Positions 34,390-42,650 of a stretch of DNA of 64,000 nt are shown piece after piece (the stretch's first letter is position 1; each line of letters begins with the position of its first letter). The translations under genes and the position numbers were made by a program. The stretch comes from Neobacillus rhizophilus (GTDB taxonomy: Bacteria > Bacillota > Bacilli > Bacillales > Cytobacillaceae): positions 1,612,001-1,676,000 of the forward strand of contig NZ_JAGYPF010000001.1 of the NCBI RefSeq assembly GCF_018343535.1, given 5' to 3'. A model generated the notes under the pieces. That model was not told where the DNA came from, searched no databases, and worked only from the letters and a program-made list of their open reading frames with translations.

Positions 34390-34484
34390 CTCTTATATGT
34401 TAATTTTACGCTATATTACATATTCTTTTATGTTCTTAAACAATCCTGCCTCGTGTGTTCAATAAGAAAAAGGAAAGGTTTATG

Positions 34485-34515
34485 GGGCTCTAGCTATTTT
34501 GATAGAGCCCTTTTT
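34485..34515 (+). terminator. Hairpin with T-run on the plus strand
   Basis: Stem GGGCTCTA / TAGAGCCC then TTTTT on the plus strand. No plus-strand gene ends here; it lies just after the minus-strand ridA-like gene, so it may stop antisense transcription or be a weak terminator for ridA. Confidence 0.55.
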
Positions 34516-34524
34516 ACCTGAATT

Positions 34525-34902
34525 TTATCTTCTAGCTATCATCTCGATTTCAACCTGTGCACCAAGAGGTAAGGATGCCACACCTATAGTTGTACGAGCA
34601 GGATATGGCTCAGAAAATTGTTTAGAATAAACCTCATTCATTGCTGAGAAATTATTCATATCAGTTAAGAATACATTCACTTTTTTAACATGATCAGGAG
34701 TTAAACCTGCTGCTTCCAATACATTGAATAGATTCTTAAAACATTGCTTTGTCTGTTCAGCAATATCACCTTCTACAAGCTTTCTAGTCTTTGAGTCTAC
34801 TGGGGTTTGCCCAGATAGAAAGATTAAATCTCCCGCTTCAATTGCATGTGAGTAAGGACCAACAGCAACAGCTCCAGATGCACTAAAAGCCTTTCTTGGC
34901 AT
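34525..34902 (-). CDS. RidA-family reactive imine/enamine deaminase
   Basis: 125 residues from ATG 34902, with AAAGGAGGA upstream; the longer open frame to 35046 has no start signal. Members hydrolyse reactive enamine/imine intermediates (such as 2-aminoacrylate) released by PLP enzymes. Conserved residues are present: GPYSHAI, FLSGQTP, the conserved Arg in EPYPARTTIGV (binds the carboxylate) and the C-terminal QVEIEMIA. A functional link to PLP enzymes such as the ammonia-lyase at 39927 is possible but not adjacent. Confidence 0.93.
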   Translation of the reverse strand: MPRKAFSASGAVAVGPYSHAIEAGDLIFLSGQTPVDSKTRKLVEGDIAEQTKQCFKNLFNVLEAAGLTPDHVKKVNVFLTDMNNFSAMNEVYSKQFSEPYPARTTIGVASLPLGAQVEIEMIARR

Positions 34903-35074
34903 ATCAAACTCCTCCTTTAAATATAAAGAAAAAAATAGGTATATGACGAAATTGTAAGGTATATGGAAGATATAAGCAATACAACCAGCCTTCCAAGCAA
35001 TGTTTGCACAAGCCCATTTGGAATTATAAAAAAGTGTTAACCTCATCCTTTTTAAACAATAGTTTCCAGATTAA

Positions 35075-35086
35075 ACAAACGTTTGT
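35075..35086. promoter_or_regulatory. 12-bp perfect palindrome between ridA-like and EamA genes
   Basis: ACAAACGTTTGT, extendable to AAACAAACGTTTGTAAA with minor asymmetry, resembles TetR-family half-sites. It lies in the 310-bp divergent gap. No regulator gene adjoins, so its use is uncertain. Confidence 0.35.
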
Positions 35087-35215
35087 AAACTACTTAATTA
35101 TATACTATACTTTTAAAAAGTAATCTTATAGATTTGTAAAAAATAGTCGCTCTTTGCTTTATAATAGTAGTTTTGACTTTTTAAAAAGATAAAAAAATAT
35201 TGGAGGAGGTAGAAT

Positions 35216-36166
35216 ATGAAGAAGTATCTGTATCCTCTCTTGGTTATTATGGCCGCGAGTAGTTATGGTGTAGTTTCAACGATTATAAAACTGGCAATGA
35301 ATAGCGGTTTTTCAGCATCGGAAGCTGTTACAAGTCAATTCTTTATTGGTTTTTGCATTGCTATGAGTATTTATTTCATGACAAGCAGAACAAAAATAAG
35401 CTTTAAAGGAGTTAAAATGCTTATCTTTGCAGGCATTTTAACTGGATTGACAAATATTGTATATGGACATTCACTGAACTATTTACCAGCTTCTTTGGCA
35501 GTTGTTCTCCTATTTCAATTTACATGGATCGGTATGCTGATTTCCTGTATAACAAAGCGTCAGCTGCCCACTCGAATTGAATTTATTTCTTTACTTTTAT
35601 TGGTTTTGGGAACCATTCCGGCAGCCGGTTTGATTGATGTTGATTTAACAAAAATACCTTTGCAAGGGTGGATTTGGGGGTTAGCGGCAGCCTTTTGTTA
35701 TTCACTATTTTTATTTGTAAACGGTCGGGCAACCGCAAGTATGAATACTTCAGGCCGTTTAGTGTTTGTTTCTTTCTTTGCTTTTATGATGTCTGCTGCA
35801 TTTCAATCTCCAGAGATTATTTGGAATGGTACTTTGTTTAACGAAGGACTTTGGATTTATGGTTCGGCATTAGGGTTATTTGGCATGATTATTCCGGTGT
35901 TTTTATTTACTATTGCCGTTCCTAAAGTTGGATTAGGCATGACATCCATTTTGAGTGCTATTGAATTGCCAATCGCGGTGATGGTGTCCGTGATATTACT
36001 AAGTGAAACTGTCACTACGATACAGATAGCGGGGATCGTAGTCATCCTTATTGGTATAAGTTTACCAACAATGTTAAATGGGAAATTATTGAAAAACAAA
36101 GTCACAAAACAAAAAGCAAAAAATAAATCTTACATGCTTCGTGACTTAAAAAAACACATTAGTTAA
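35216..36166 (+). CDS. EamA/DMT-family transporter 1
   Basis: 316 residues with ten membrane helices in two EamA repeats (about 5-135 and 150-290) and a basic C-terminal tail. Drug/metabolite exporters of this family move amino acids, nucleosides or other metabolites out of the cell. The first repeat begins ASSYGVVSTIIKLAMNSGF. Start ATG with GGAGGAGG. Divergent from ridA. No specific substrate can be read. Confidence 0.88.
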   Translation: MKKYLYPLLVIMAASSYGVVSTIIKLAMNSGFSASEAVTSQFFIGFCIAMSIYFMTSRTKISFKGVKMLIFAGILTGLTNIVYGHSLNYLPASLAVVLLFQFTWIGMLISCITKRQLPTRIEFISLLLLVLGTIPAAGLIDVDLTKIPLQGWIWGLAAAFCYSLFLFVNGRATASMNTSGRLVFVSFFAFMMSAAFQSPEIIWNGTLFNEGLWIYGSALGLFGMIIPVFLFTIAVPKVGLGMTSILSAIELPIAVMVSVILLSETVTTIQIAGIVVILIGISLPTMLNGKLLKNKVTKQKAKNKSYMLRDLKKHIS

Positions 36167-36210
36167 GGATATTAACTCAACTTTCGCACCAATAAAGCAG
36201 GTGGAAATGA

Positions 36211-36238
36211 ATCAAGGACCTCGGATTTGGTCCTTGAT
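36211..36238 (+). terminator. Hairpin after EamA transporter 1
   Basis: Perfect 10-bp stem ATCAAGGACC / GGTCCTTGAT; the following T-run is weak. Confidence 0.65.
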
Positions 36239-36256
36239 AACTTTGCCCTCGGTACT

Positions 36257-36589
36257 TCAATAAGAATGAGCAGATTTTAACTCTTTTCCAATAAAATTAG
36301 CAGATATAGGTTGTAGTTCTAAAAATTCAGCAATTTCATTTCGTAATTGATCTGAAAGTGATTTAACCTTTGCAAGTGAATGATAATCTTCAAACTGAAA
36401 AACTACATCTTCCTTTCCCTGAATACCACGAAGCCAACTATATTCCACATCAGCAATATGAAAAAGGGTTTTTAAAATACTTCCTACACCACCTCTGCGT
36501 TCTATTAATAACTCTTCAGTAGCTAATTGATTGCACCAGTCAAACCATTCATCCCTTACTTTCCAGTTATACTCAAAAAATTTTATCAA
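36257..36589 (-). pseudogene. DinB-family protein, C-terminally truncated
   Basis: About 111 residues from a TTG at 36589 (8 bases after GGGAG). The N-terminal part is DinB-like: WFDWCNQLATEELL and SILKTLFHIADVEYSWLRGIQG with the first metal-binding His. DinB proteins are about 150-170 residues and need a C-terminal HxxxH helix; here the frame ends after GKELKSAHSY, before that helix. The gene therefore lacks two of three metal ligands and is probably inactive. Confidence 0.65.
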
Positions 36590-36842
36590 TGAAAACACTC
36601 CCATATTTAACTTTGTTTTAATGATAAAAATTAGCGTTCTATCCCTAAATTCCTCTTTTGATTCATTTAAAACATACTGCCAAAACACGGATAACCAAGC
36701 AATCAACTTTTGGATATTTTAGATCAGCTAAAACATTCTTCCCTTTTCTTAATAACAATCTCAAAAAAATGGATGAAAGCCTTTCCCGCTTTTTTACTTT
36801 CAACATACTTTATTACTACCGAAAAGTAAGGGAGGGATTTGG

Positions 36843-36965
36843 ATGACAGATGGTGCAGGATACGGCGCTGGGTTTGCGCTGATTGTTGTATTGTTTATCC
36901 TTTTAATTATCGTCGGTGCTTCTTTTGTCGGCGGATACGGTGGCTATGGCGGCTTTTATTACTAA
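36843..36965 (+). CDS. YjcZ-family sporulation microprotein 1
   Basis: 40 residues: a short Gly-rich start, one membrane helix ([18 protein letters not shown]) and a Gly/Tyr tail. Matches the YjcZ family of small spore-former proteins, many of which are expressed late in sporulation. Ribosome site GGGAGGG. A paralogue follows 38 bp later. Confidence 0.85.
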   Translation: MTDGAGYGAGFALIVVLFILLIIVGASFVGGYGGYGGFYY

Positions 36966-37003
36966 GTCCGTTTATTAAATTCAATGAAAGGGAGGATTTT
37001 ATA

Positions 37004-37129
37004 ATGTTCGGATGTGGCGGATTTGGCGGCTATGGCTATGGCGGTTTTGGCTATGGCGGCGGCACTTTTGTTTTAATCGTTGTATTGTTCATTCTTTTAA
37101 TCATTGTTGGTGCATCTTGCTTTTATTGA
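37004..37129 (+). CDS. YjcZ-family sporulation microprotein 2
   Basis: 41 residues: Gly/Tyr-rich N-terminus ([14 protein letters not shown]) then the membrane helix [20 protein letters not shown]. The helix is nearly the same as in the preceding gene, showing tandem duplication, but here the Gly-rich part lies before the helix, not after it. Ribosome site GGGAGG. Also carries two Cys. Confidence 0.85.
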   Translation: MFGCGGFGGYGYGGFGYGGGTFVLIVVLFILLIIVGASCFY

Positions 37130-37170
37130 TTAGATTAGAACCCAAATAAATTTAGGGTTTTCTAAAAAAA

Positions 37171-37214
37171 CAAAAGGTCAACTCTTCGGACGAATCGAAG
37201 AAGTTGACCTTTTG
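37171..37214. terminator. Long bidirectional terminator after the YjcZ pair
   Basis: Stem CAAAAGGTCAACTCTTCG / CGAAGAAGTTGACCTTTTG with one bulge; A/T runs on both outer sides. Confidence 0.9.
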
Positions 37215-37218
37215 TTTG

Positions 37219-37332
37219 CTATTTTATTTTTGTCAAATAGACATTTGCACCTTTTACATAGAAAACAGAAGATGTTTCATCATCTTGAGGAAGCATGAAG
37301 TGCAATTCATCATAGACTAATTCAGTGACCAT
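37219..37332 (-). CDS. Short unknown frame, possibly a gene remnant
   Basis: Minus-strand frame of 37 codons (MVTELVYDELHFMLPQDDET then SSVFYVKGANVYLTKIK). The residue pattern looks like a genuine protein C-terminus and the frame stays open about 16 codons further upstream (to a TGA near 37380), but there is only GGGGG directly against the ATG and no proper start. Probably the tail of a lost gene. A terminator (37348-37382) lies upstream. Confidence 0.35.
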   Translation of the reverse strand: MVTELVYDELHFMLPQDDETSSVFYVKGANVYLTKIK

Positions 37333-37347
37333 CCCCCAATACCCTAA

Positions 37348-37382
37348 CAAAAAAGACCGCGCTGATAAATTCAGACACGGTC
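37348..37382 (-). terminator. Methyltransferase-side terminator
   Basis: Minus-strand stem GACCG ... CGGTC with inner CTGA/TCAG pairing and TTTTTTG. Confidence 0.75.
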
Positions 37383-37495
37383 AATTATTCTTTAGTTTTT
37401 TCTTTTTAAATAGGATTTAGCCTTGTCAGAAAAAACAGTCAAGCATATCTTAATGTAAGCCATTGCATTACAAGCATATGAATTACCTACCCATT

Positions 37496-37538
37496 AAGAA
37501 GGAAGTCTCTGCCCAAGACTTCCTTCTTTTATATTTTT
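37496..37538 (+). terminator. Strong orphan hairpin
   Basis: Perfect 12-bp stem AAGAAGGAAGTC / GACTTCCTTCTT followed by TTATATTTTT on the plus strand. No plus-strand gene ends here; from 37215 to 37591 I see only this, the minus terminator and a remnant frame. Confidence 0.7.
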
Positions 37539-37591
37539 CCTAAGGGTAATTTTTTTCATTTTGTCCTTTAAAAATAAAACATCTTGTCTAA

Positions 37592-38221
37592 TTAAAGTCC
37601 TTTTTGACATTTGACCATTAAAAATTTAAATGGAGGTTTATTTTCCTTATCCTTATGTGGCTCAACAATTTCCGAAATTTCTATCAGTCCATATTTTCCA
37701 AATTCTTGTTTGATCGAGTCAGCATCATAAAAAAACATATTTACTCCATTCGTTGTCTCGAAATAGTCTTTACCCAGTTGTTTGCCCTTTCCAAACATTG
37801 GGGCTTCTTTAGAAATAGTAGTAAAAATCATATATCCGTTTGGCTTTAACTGATTATAGCAATCATTAATAAACTTCTCTCTCTCACGATGATTCAATAA
37901 ATGAATAAGCGCATAACAAAATATACCATCATAAAGTTTGTTTTCAAAAGGCATATCGGTTACTGAACCATGAAAAATAGTAAAATTAAGCCCGTTTTGC
38001 CTTGCCAAATCAATTGCTGTTTTTGAAATCTCAATACCTGTTACATTTATTCCGTTATCTATAAAAACCTTTGCATTTCTGCCATAGCCAATACCAGGAA
38101 TCAATATTTCCTTCACTTTCTTTTCAAGGAAAAAGTCCTTTGTTAAGATGGCGGAGTCTGCAGGTTCAAATCCCCACATCATTTGATTTTCTATAAAACT
38201 TGATTCCCAAAATTCAGTCAT
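37592..38221 (-). CDS. Class I SAM-dependent methyltransferase
   Basis: 209 residues. SAM motif I ILIPGIGYGRNAKVFIDNG, motif II VTGIEISKTAIDLA, then DGIFCYALIHLLNH. Related to TehB/thiopurine-like small-molecule methyltransferases; the acceptor is unknown. Ribosome site AAGGAGA. Stands alone between terminators; no partner suggests a pathway. Confidence 0.85.
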   Translation of the reverse strand: MTEFWESSFIENQMMWGFEPADSAILTKDFFLEKKVKEILIPGIGYGRNAKVFIDNGINVTGIEISKTAIDLARQNGLNFTIFHGSVTDMPFENKLYDGIFCYALIHLLNHREREKFINDCYNQLKPNGYMIFTTISKEAPMFGKGKQLGKDYFETTNGVNMFFYDADSIKQEFGKYGLIEISEIVEPHKDKENKPPFKFLMVKCQKGL

Positions 38222-38431
38222 ACCTCAGGTCTCCTTTACAAACATTGGCCATTCATATATTCTCGAAATTATATCAAATTTCAACATTAATTTAAAACAA
38301 GGCCAATTCAATATAAAAGTTTTTATCAGAAGATTGCGGCATTTTTTATTCTATTTTGGAATCGTTTTCTTATAATTTTTGGCTCTGTTATGATTCATTG
38401 TTGATTTTCGTGTAGGTATGAGAATTCATAG

Positions 38432-38612
38432 GCGGAGAAATTCCGGCTAATGTATATAGAGGAAGCTTAAGAAGCAGATATAAGCGGAGAAATTCCGATT
38501 AACTGCTCTAAATAAGACAAAATTTAAAGATTTGGATCATATAAACGGAAAATCTTCCTTTATTTTTAAGGAAATACGGGTATTTCCCAATTTAAGCGGA
38601 ATTTTGCCGTTT
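38432..38612. repeat. About 52-bp tandem hairpin array (4 units, degenerate)
   Basis: Units headed GCGGAGAAATTCCG at 38432 and 38484 (52 bp apart), a diverged ACGGAAAATCTTCC at 38545 (61 bp) and GCGGAATTTTGCCG at 38596 (51 bp). Each head is a hairpin of CGGA/TCCG or CGG..CCG type, with A/T-rich joints. The rest of the 38222-38728 gap shows nothing else, apart from a weak GGTCT/AGACC hairpin near 38655. Confidence 0.6.
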
Positions 38613-38728
38613 ATTTTTCAAACACAGTGAAATCAACATTCAATTATAAACTAGGTCTCAGAAAAATAATGCCAAGACCCTAACTAAATTCAGTACCAAA
38701 TATAACTAGCATAAAAATATAAAAATAT

Positions 38729-39898
38729 TTATTTTGGCAAACGGACTTTAATTAACTCTGCAAAATATTCCGCTCCAATTGTAAGGATCTTATCATTGAA
38801 GTCATAGCTTGAGTTATGAAGTGGAACATTGCCTATTCCTTCAGAATCGTCACCATTGCCTATAAATACAAAACAGCCAGGGGTTTTCTGTAAAAACGCA
38901 CCAAAATCTTCAGAAGCCATCCACGGTTGACAATTTCCATCCACATTATTATCGCCGACCACATTTTGGGCTGCTTTTACGGCAATTTCAACACAATCTG
39001 CCCAGTTAACCGTTGGTGCAAATTCATGGGTATATTCAAATTGACATTCCGCTCCATTTATTTGGCAAATACCCTCACTAATAGTCCGCATCCGTTCTTC
39101 CAGCAGCTTTTGTACCTCTGTTGTATAACTTCTAGTATCCCCTTTAATTTCTACATTCGTAGGAATCGCATTGCGAATCCCGTCTGTAATAAACTCAGTA
39201 CACGAAATGACTGCAGGAACATTTGGGTTCATATTACGGGAAATAATGGTTTGCAAAGCAAGAACAATTTCAGACGCAATAACGATCGGATCTTTACCCA
39301 TATGAGGACTTGAAGCATGTGAGCCTTGTCCCTTAATACGGATCACAAAGTTATCTTCACTCGCCATAATTCCGCCCGCCCGTGTTGAAATGGAACCAGC
39401 AGGCATGCCTGGCATATTGTGCATTCCATAAATCTCATCTACTGGAAATCGTTCAAAAAGTCCATCCTGCATCATGGCAAAAGCGCCTTTACCTGTTTCC
39501 TCTGCAGGTTGAAAAATAAATCGAACTGTCCCGTTAAAATTTTTCCGCTCTGTTAATAACTTGGCTGCACCCAATACAGTGGCCATATGTCCATCATGAC
39601 CACACGCATGCATTTTACCTGGATTTTGGGAGGTGTATGGATGTTTCCCCACCTCTGTAAGATTAATAGCATCTATGTCAGATCGAATACCTATAATGCC
39701 TTTCCCATCGCCCACTGTAAGATTAGCAACGATTCCAGTACCACCAATATTTCTGTGAACCTCTAATCCCATATCTGTTAAGACTACAGCTAGAAATTCA
39801 GATGTATGTTTTTCTTCAAAAGCGCTCTCAGGATGCGCATGAAGATAGTGCCTCCACTCAGTAAGCTGTCTTTCAAAATTATCACTGTTCAAATTCAT
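38729..39898 (-). CDS. M20-family amidohydrolase/peptidase
   Basis: 389 residues, same family as the gene at 19264 but only distantly alike. Metal motifs MHACGHDGHMATVLGAAKLL near residue 98 and FQPAEETGKGAF near 130; ASEDFGAFLQ near 325 carries the last ligand. Last gene of the diaminopropionate cluster, 28 bp after the ammonia-lyase gene. In the E. coli ygeX locus a similar peptidase (ygeY) is present, so it may act on an acylated or dipeptide precursor (inferred). Ribosome site GAGAGGG. Confidence 0.88.
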   Translation of the reverse strand: MNLNSDNFERQLTEWRHYLHAHPESAFEEKHTSEFLAVVLTDMGLEVHRNIGGTGIVANLTVGDGKGIIGIRSDIDAINLTEVGKHPYTSQNPGKMHACGHDGHMATVLGAAKLLTERKNFNGTVRFIFQPAEETGKGAFAMMQDGLFERFPVDEIYGMHNMPGMPAGSISTRAGGIMASEDNFVIRIKGQGSHASSPHMGKDPIVIASEIVLALQTIISRNMNPNVPAVISCTEFITDGIRNAIPTNVEIKGDTRSYTTEVQKLLEERMRTISEGICQINGAECQFEYTHEFAPTVNWADCVEIAVKAAQNVVGDNNVDGNCQPWMASEDFGAFLQKTPGCFVFIGNGDDSEGIGNVPLHNSSYDFNDKILTIGAEYFAELIKVRLPK

Positions 39899-39926
39899 TC
39901 ACCCTCTCATAATCTATTAACAATTA

Positions 39927-41147
39927 TTAAACTGATGGATAGGCCCCGTCCCATACTACTTTTCTGTAATGATCCGGATCAGTGTCACCTTCTGTGCTGA
40001 TAATAAGAATTTTCGAATCTTGATTCAGGTTCAATGTTTCTTTCATATCATTGAGCGCCAAATTATCAGCCACTAGACAAACTAATCCCAAACCAACTGC
40101 ACCAGATTCACCCGAAACAATTTGAGGGTCCCTGCCCAATGGGTTTGCAAGAATTCGCATACCTCGTGCGGTCACATGATCCGGACATGAGACAAAGATT
40201 TCTGCATAATCTTTTAAAACACCCCAAGAAGTGGTACTAGGCTCCCCGCACGCTAAACCTGCCATAATCGTATCCAAAGCGCCAGTCACGGAATGAGGCT
40301 TCCCATCACCCACATTAATAGATTGGTATAGACAATCAGCTTTATCTGGTTCGACTATAACTGTAATAGGACGTTCCTCTCCAAATCTCTCTTCTAGATA
40401 TCCGAGCATACTGCCTGCAAAAGAACCAACTCCAGCTTGTAAAAACACATGCGTCGGGCGGTCCTGACCAGCTTCAGTAATCTGCTCCACTGCTTCATCC
40501 AGGATCGTTCCATACCCCTGCATAATCCAGGTTGGAATCTTTTCATATCCATCCCAGGCCGTATCCTGTACCAAGACCCAGCCATTTTCTTCAGCCTTCT
40601 GACTCGCCAGCCTAACTGTATCATCATAGTTAAGATCTGTTATAGAAGCTTCTGCTCCTTCTTTTCGTATATTGTTTAATCTTATTTCCGAAGACCCTTT
40701 TGGCATTAATACGACTGATTTTTGTCCTAGCTGGTTTGCCGCCCAAGCGATGCCTCTTCCATGATTTCCATCCGTTGCTGTTATAAACGTAATACTCCCA
40801 AGTTTCTCTTTCACTTCTTTACTTCTTAGTTTTTCAAAAGAGAGCTCTGAAATATCGACGTTTAATTTCTCTGCCAAGTATTTGCCGATAGCATAGGAAC
40901 CAGCTAATACTTTAAAAGCATTAAGTCCAAATCGATACGATTCATCCTTCACCCATATATGGCTTACACCTAATTGTTTGGACAACTTATCTAAGCTGTG
41001 AAGTGGAGTTACTTCATACTCTGGGAAACTCTTATGAAAATTTCTTACCTTTTCCACTACTTCACGGTTCATAAATGCCGCAGATGCGTTCTCAGCATCT
41101 GCTTTTCTCGCATTTTCATTTACAATATATTTAATATCTGTTTTCAT
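39927..41147 (-). CDS. dpaL: Diaminopropionate ammonia-lyase (PLP)
   Basis: 406 residues; fold-type II PLP enzyme that cleaves 2,3-diaminopropionate to pyruvate and two ammonia. The PLP Lys lies in SYRFGLNAFKVLAGSYA near residue 78, the phosphate-binding and Asn region in TATDGNHGRGIAWAA, and the Gly-rich loop in LQAGVGSFAGSML. Length is close to the E. coli YgeX enzyme (398). Lies between an M20 hydrolase and an allantoate/carbamoyl hydrolase on the same strand, a set also seen in ygeX-type clusters. Confidence 0.93.
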   Translation of the reverse strand: MKTDIKYIVNENARKADAENASAAFMNREVVEKVRNFHKSFPEYEVTPLHSLDKLSKQLGVSHIWVKDESYRFGLNAFKVLAGSYAIGKYLAEKLNVDISELSFEKLRSKEVKEKLGSITFITATDGNHGRGIAWAANQLGQKSVVLMPKGSSEIRLNNIRKEGAEASITDLNYDDTVRLASQKAEENGWVLVQDTAWDGYEKIPTWIMQGYGTILDEAVEQITEAGQDRPTHVFLQAGVGSFAGSMLGYLEERFGEERPITVIVEPDKADCLYQSINVGDGKPHSVTGALDTIMAGLACGEPSTTSWGVLKDYAEIFVSCPDHVTARGMRILANPLGRDPQIVSGESGAVGLGLVCLVADNLALNDMKETLNLNQDSKILIISTEGDTDPDHYRKVVWDGAYPSV

Positions 41148-41221
41148 TTCAGTTAAAATCTCCTTTTTTTATCTCCTTTTAAAATGTAAGCCATGCTTTT
41201 TTATTTGTCCCAATAAATAAT

Positions 41222-42475
41222 TTACTGATTACCCGCAAGATTGCTAACTACGTCAAGTAATACATTGGTTCCAGCTGCCAAGTCGGCATCTTTTGTATAC
41301 TCCTTAGGATTATGACTAATACCGTCGATGCTAGGAACGAAAATCATGGCTGTAGGACAAATACGTGCCATCATTTGAGCATCATGTCCCGCGCCGGATG
41401 TCATTCGTCTTGACCCGAGTCCGCGTCCGCCTGCAGATTGCTCTATCAATTTAACGATTGTTTCATCAAAAGTTACTGGTTGAAAACGTACCAGTTGTTC
41501 AGATGTAATGGATACTTCTTCCGATGCCGCCAGTTCTTTGAGATAGCTGGCAAGTGATTGCTCTTCCTTTTTCAATCGCTGCTCGTTAGGATCACGCAAA
41601 TCAACAGTAAATGTGGCCAAAGAAGGAATGACATTAACAGCATTTGGCTTAAATTCAATGGTTCCAACTGTTGCAACAGTTTGCCCATTAGAAGCGTTTG
41701 CACAATCACGTAAATAGGTGATTACCCGTGCCGCCGCAAGTCCTGCATCACGCCGCATATCAGTTGGAGTAGTACCAGCGTGATTGGCAACACCTTCAAT
41801 CGTAATCCGCTGCCAAGAAATGCCTTGAAGGTTCTCGACCGCACCAATTGAAATACCCTTTTTATCCAAAATTGGACCTTGTTCAATATGAAGCTCAATG
41901 TAAGCGTGTGGCTTTAAAAAGCCAGGCTCCTTCGTACCAGCATATCCAATACGTTTGAGTTCCTCGCCCAAAATGGTACCATCCGTACCTACCTGCGCAA
42001 GCGCCTCATCGGCAGAGAGCCCGCCAGCATACACAAGAGATCCCATCATGTCAGGCTGATAGCGCACTCCCTCTTCATTGGTAAATGCCGCGACTGCAAT
42101 TGGACGAGATGGAACAAAACCTGTCTCCAGTAAAGTGTTTATTACTTCAAGTCCAGAAAGTACTCCGTAACATCCGTCGTACATCCCTGCGTTAATGACT
42201 GTGTCGATGTGAGAACCCAGCATAATTGGTGCTTCATTTCTATTTTCAGTACTATACCAAATCCCAAAGGTATTACCGATTCTGTCGATTTCAACTTCCA
42301 ATCCAGCATCCTTCATCCAAGTGACTAATTGGTCACGTCCAGCCTTATCTGCATCTGAAGCAGCTAATCTTGTTCGTTTGTTATCATCATCCAGACCAGT
42401 TCGACCAAGTTCTAGTAAGCGGTTAAGTAAACGTTCACTATTGATTGATAGATTTAACTTTGAAATCATGTTCAT
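41222..42475 (-). CDS. Zn-dependent hydrolase of the allantoate/N-carbamoyl-amino acid amidohydrolase family
   Basis: 417 residues, M20/M28-like dinuclear enzyme. Motifs: GSHIDTVINAGMYDGCYGVL near residue 88, TNEEGVRYQPDMMGS near 130, HIEQGPIL near 200, and TSGAGHDAQMMA near 385. Family members remove ammonia or carbamoyl from ureido acids. First gene of the dpaL cluster, divergent from the damaged AraC gene. It could act on an N-carbamoyl form of diaminopropionate or a related amino acid; this is inferred from context. Confidence 0.9.
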   Translation of the reverse strand: MNMISKLNLSINSERLLNRLLELGRTGLDDDNKRTRLAASDADKAGRDQLVTWMKDAGLEVEIDRIGNTFGIWYSTENRNEAPIMLGSHIDTVINAGMYDGCYGVLSGLEVINTLLETGFVPSRPIAVAAFTNEEGVRYQPDMMGSLVYAGGLSADEALAQVGTDGTILGEELKRIGYAGTKEPGFLKPHAYIELHIEQGPILDKKGISIGAVENLQGISWQRITIEGVANHAGTTPTDMRRDAGLAAARVITYLRDCANASNGQTVATVGTIEFKPNAVNVIPSLATFTVDLRDPNEQRLKKEEQSLASYLKELAASEEVSITSEQLVRFQPVTFDETIVKLIEQSAGGRGLGSRRMTSGAGHDAQMMARICPTAMIFVPSIDGISHNPKEYTKDADLAAGTNVLLDVVSNLAGNQ

Positions 42476-42650
42476 TTCCCCTTTTCAACATGTAAAGTAG
42501 TTCAGAAACAACTTAAGACATAATGGCAATCAGCTGATCTTTGGTGAATCACATTATTAAAATGTAACTATAATGTTATAATAATTGAGTATTTTTACGA
42601 AATAATACTAAAATCGAATAGAAAAATATAAATATATTGAGGTGATAGCT

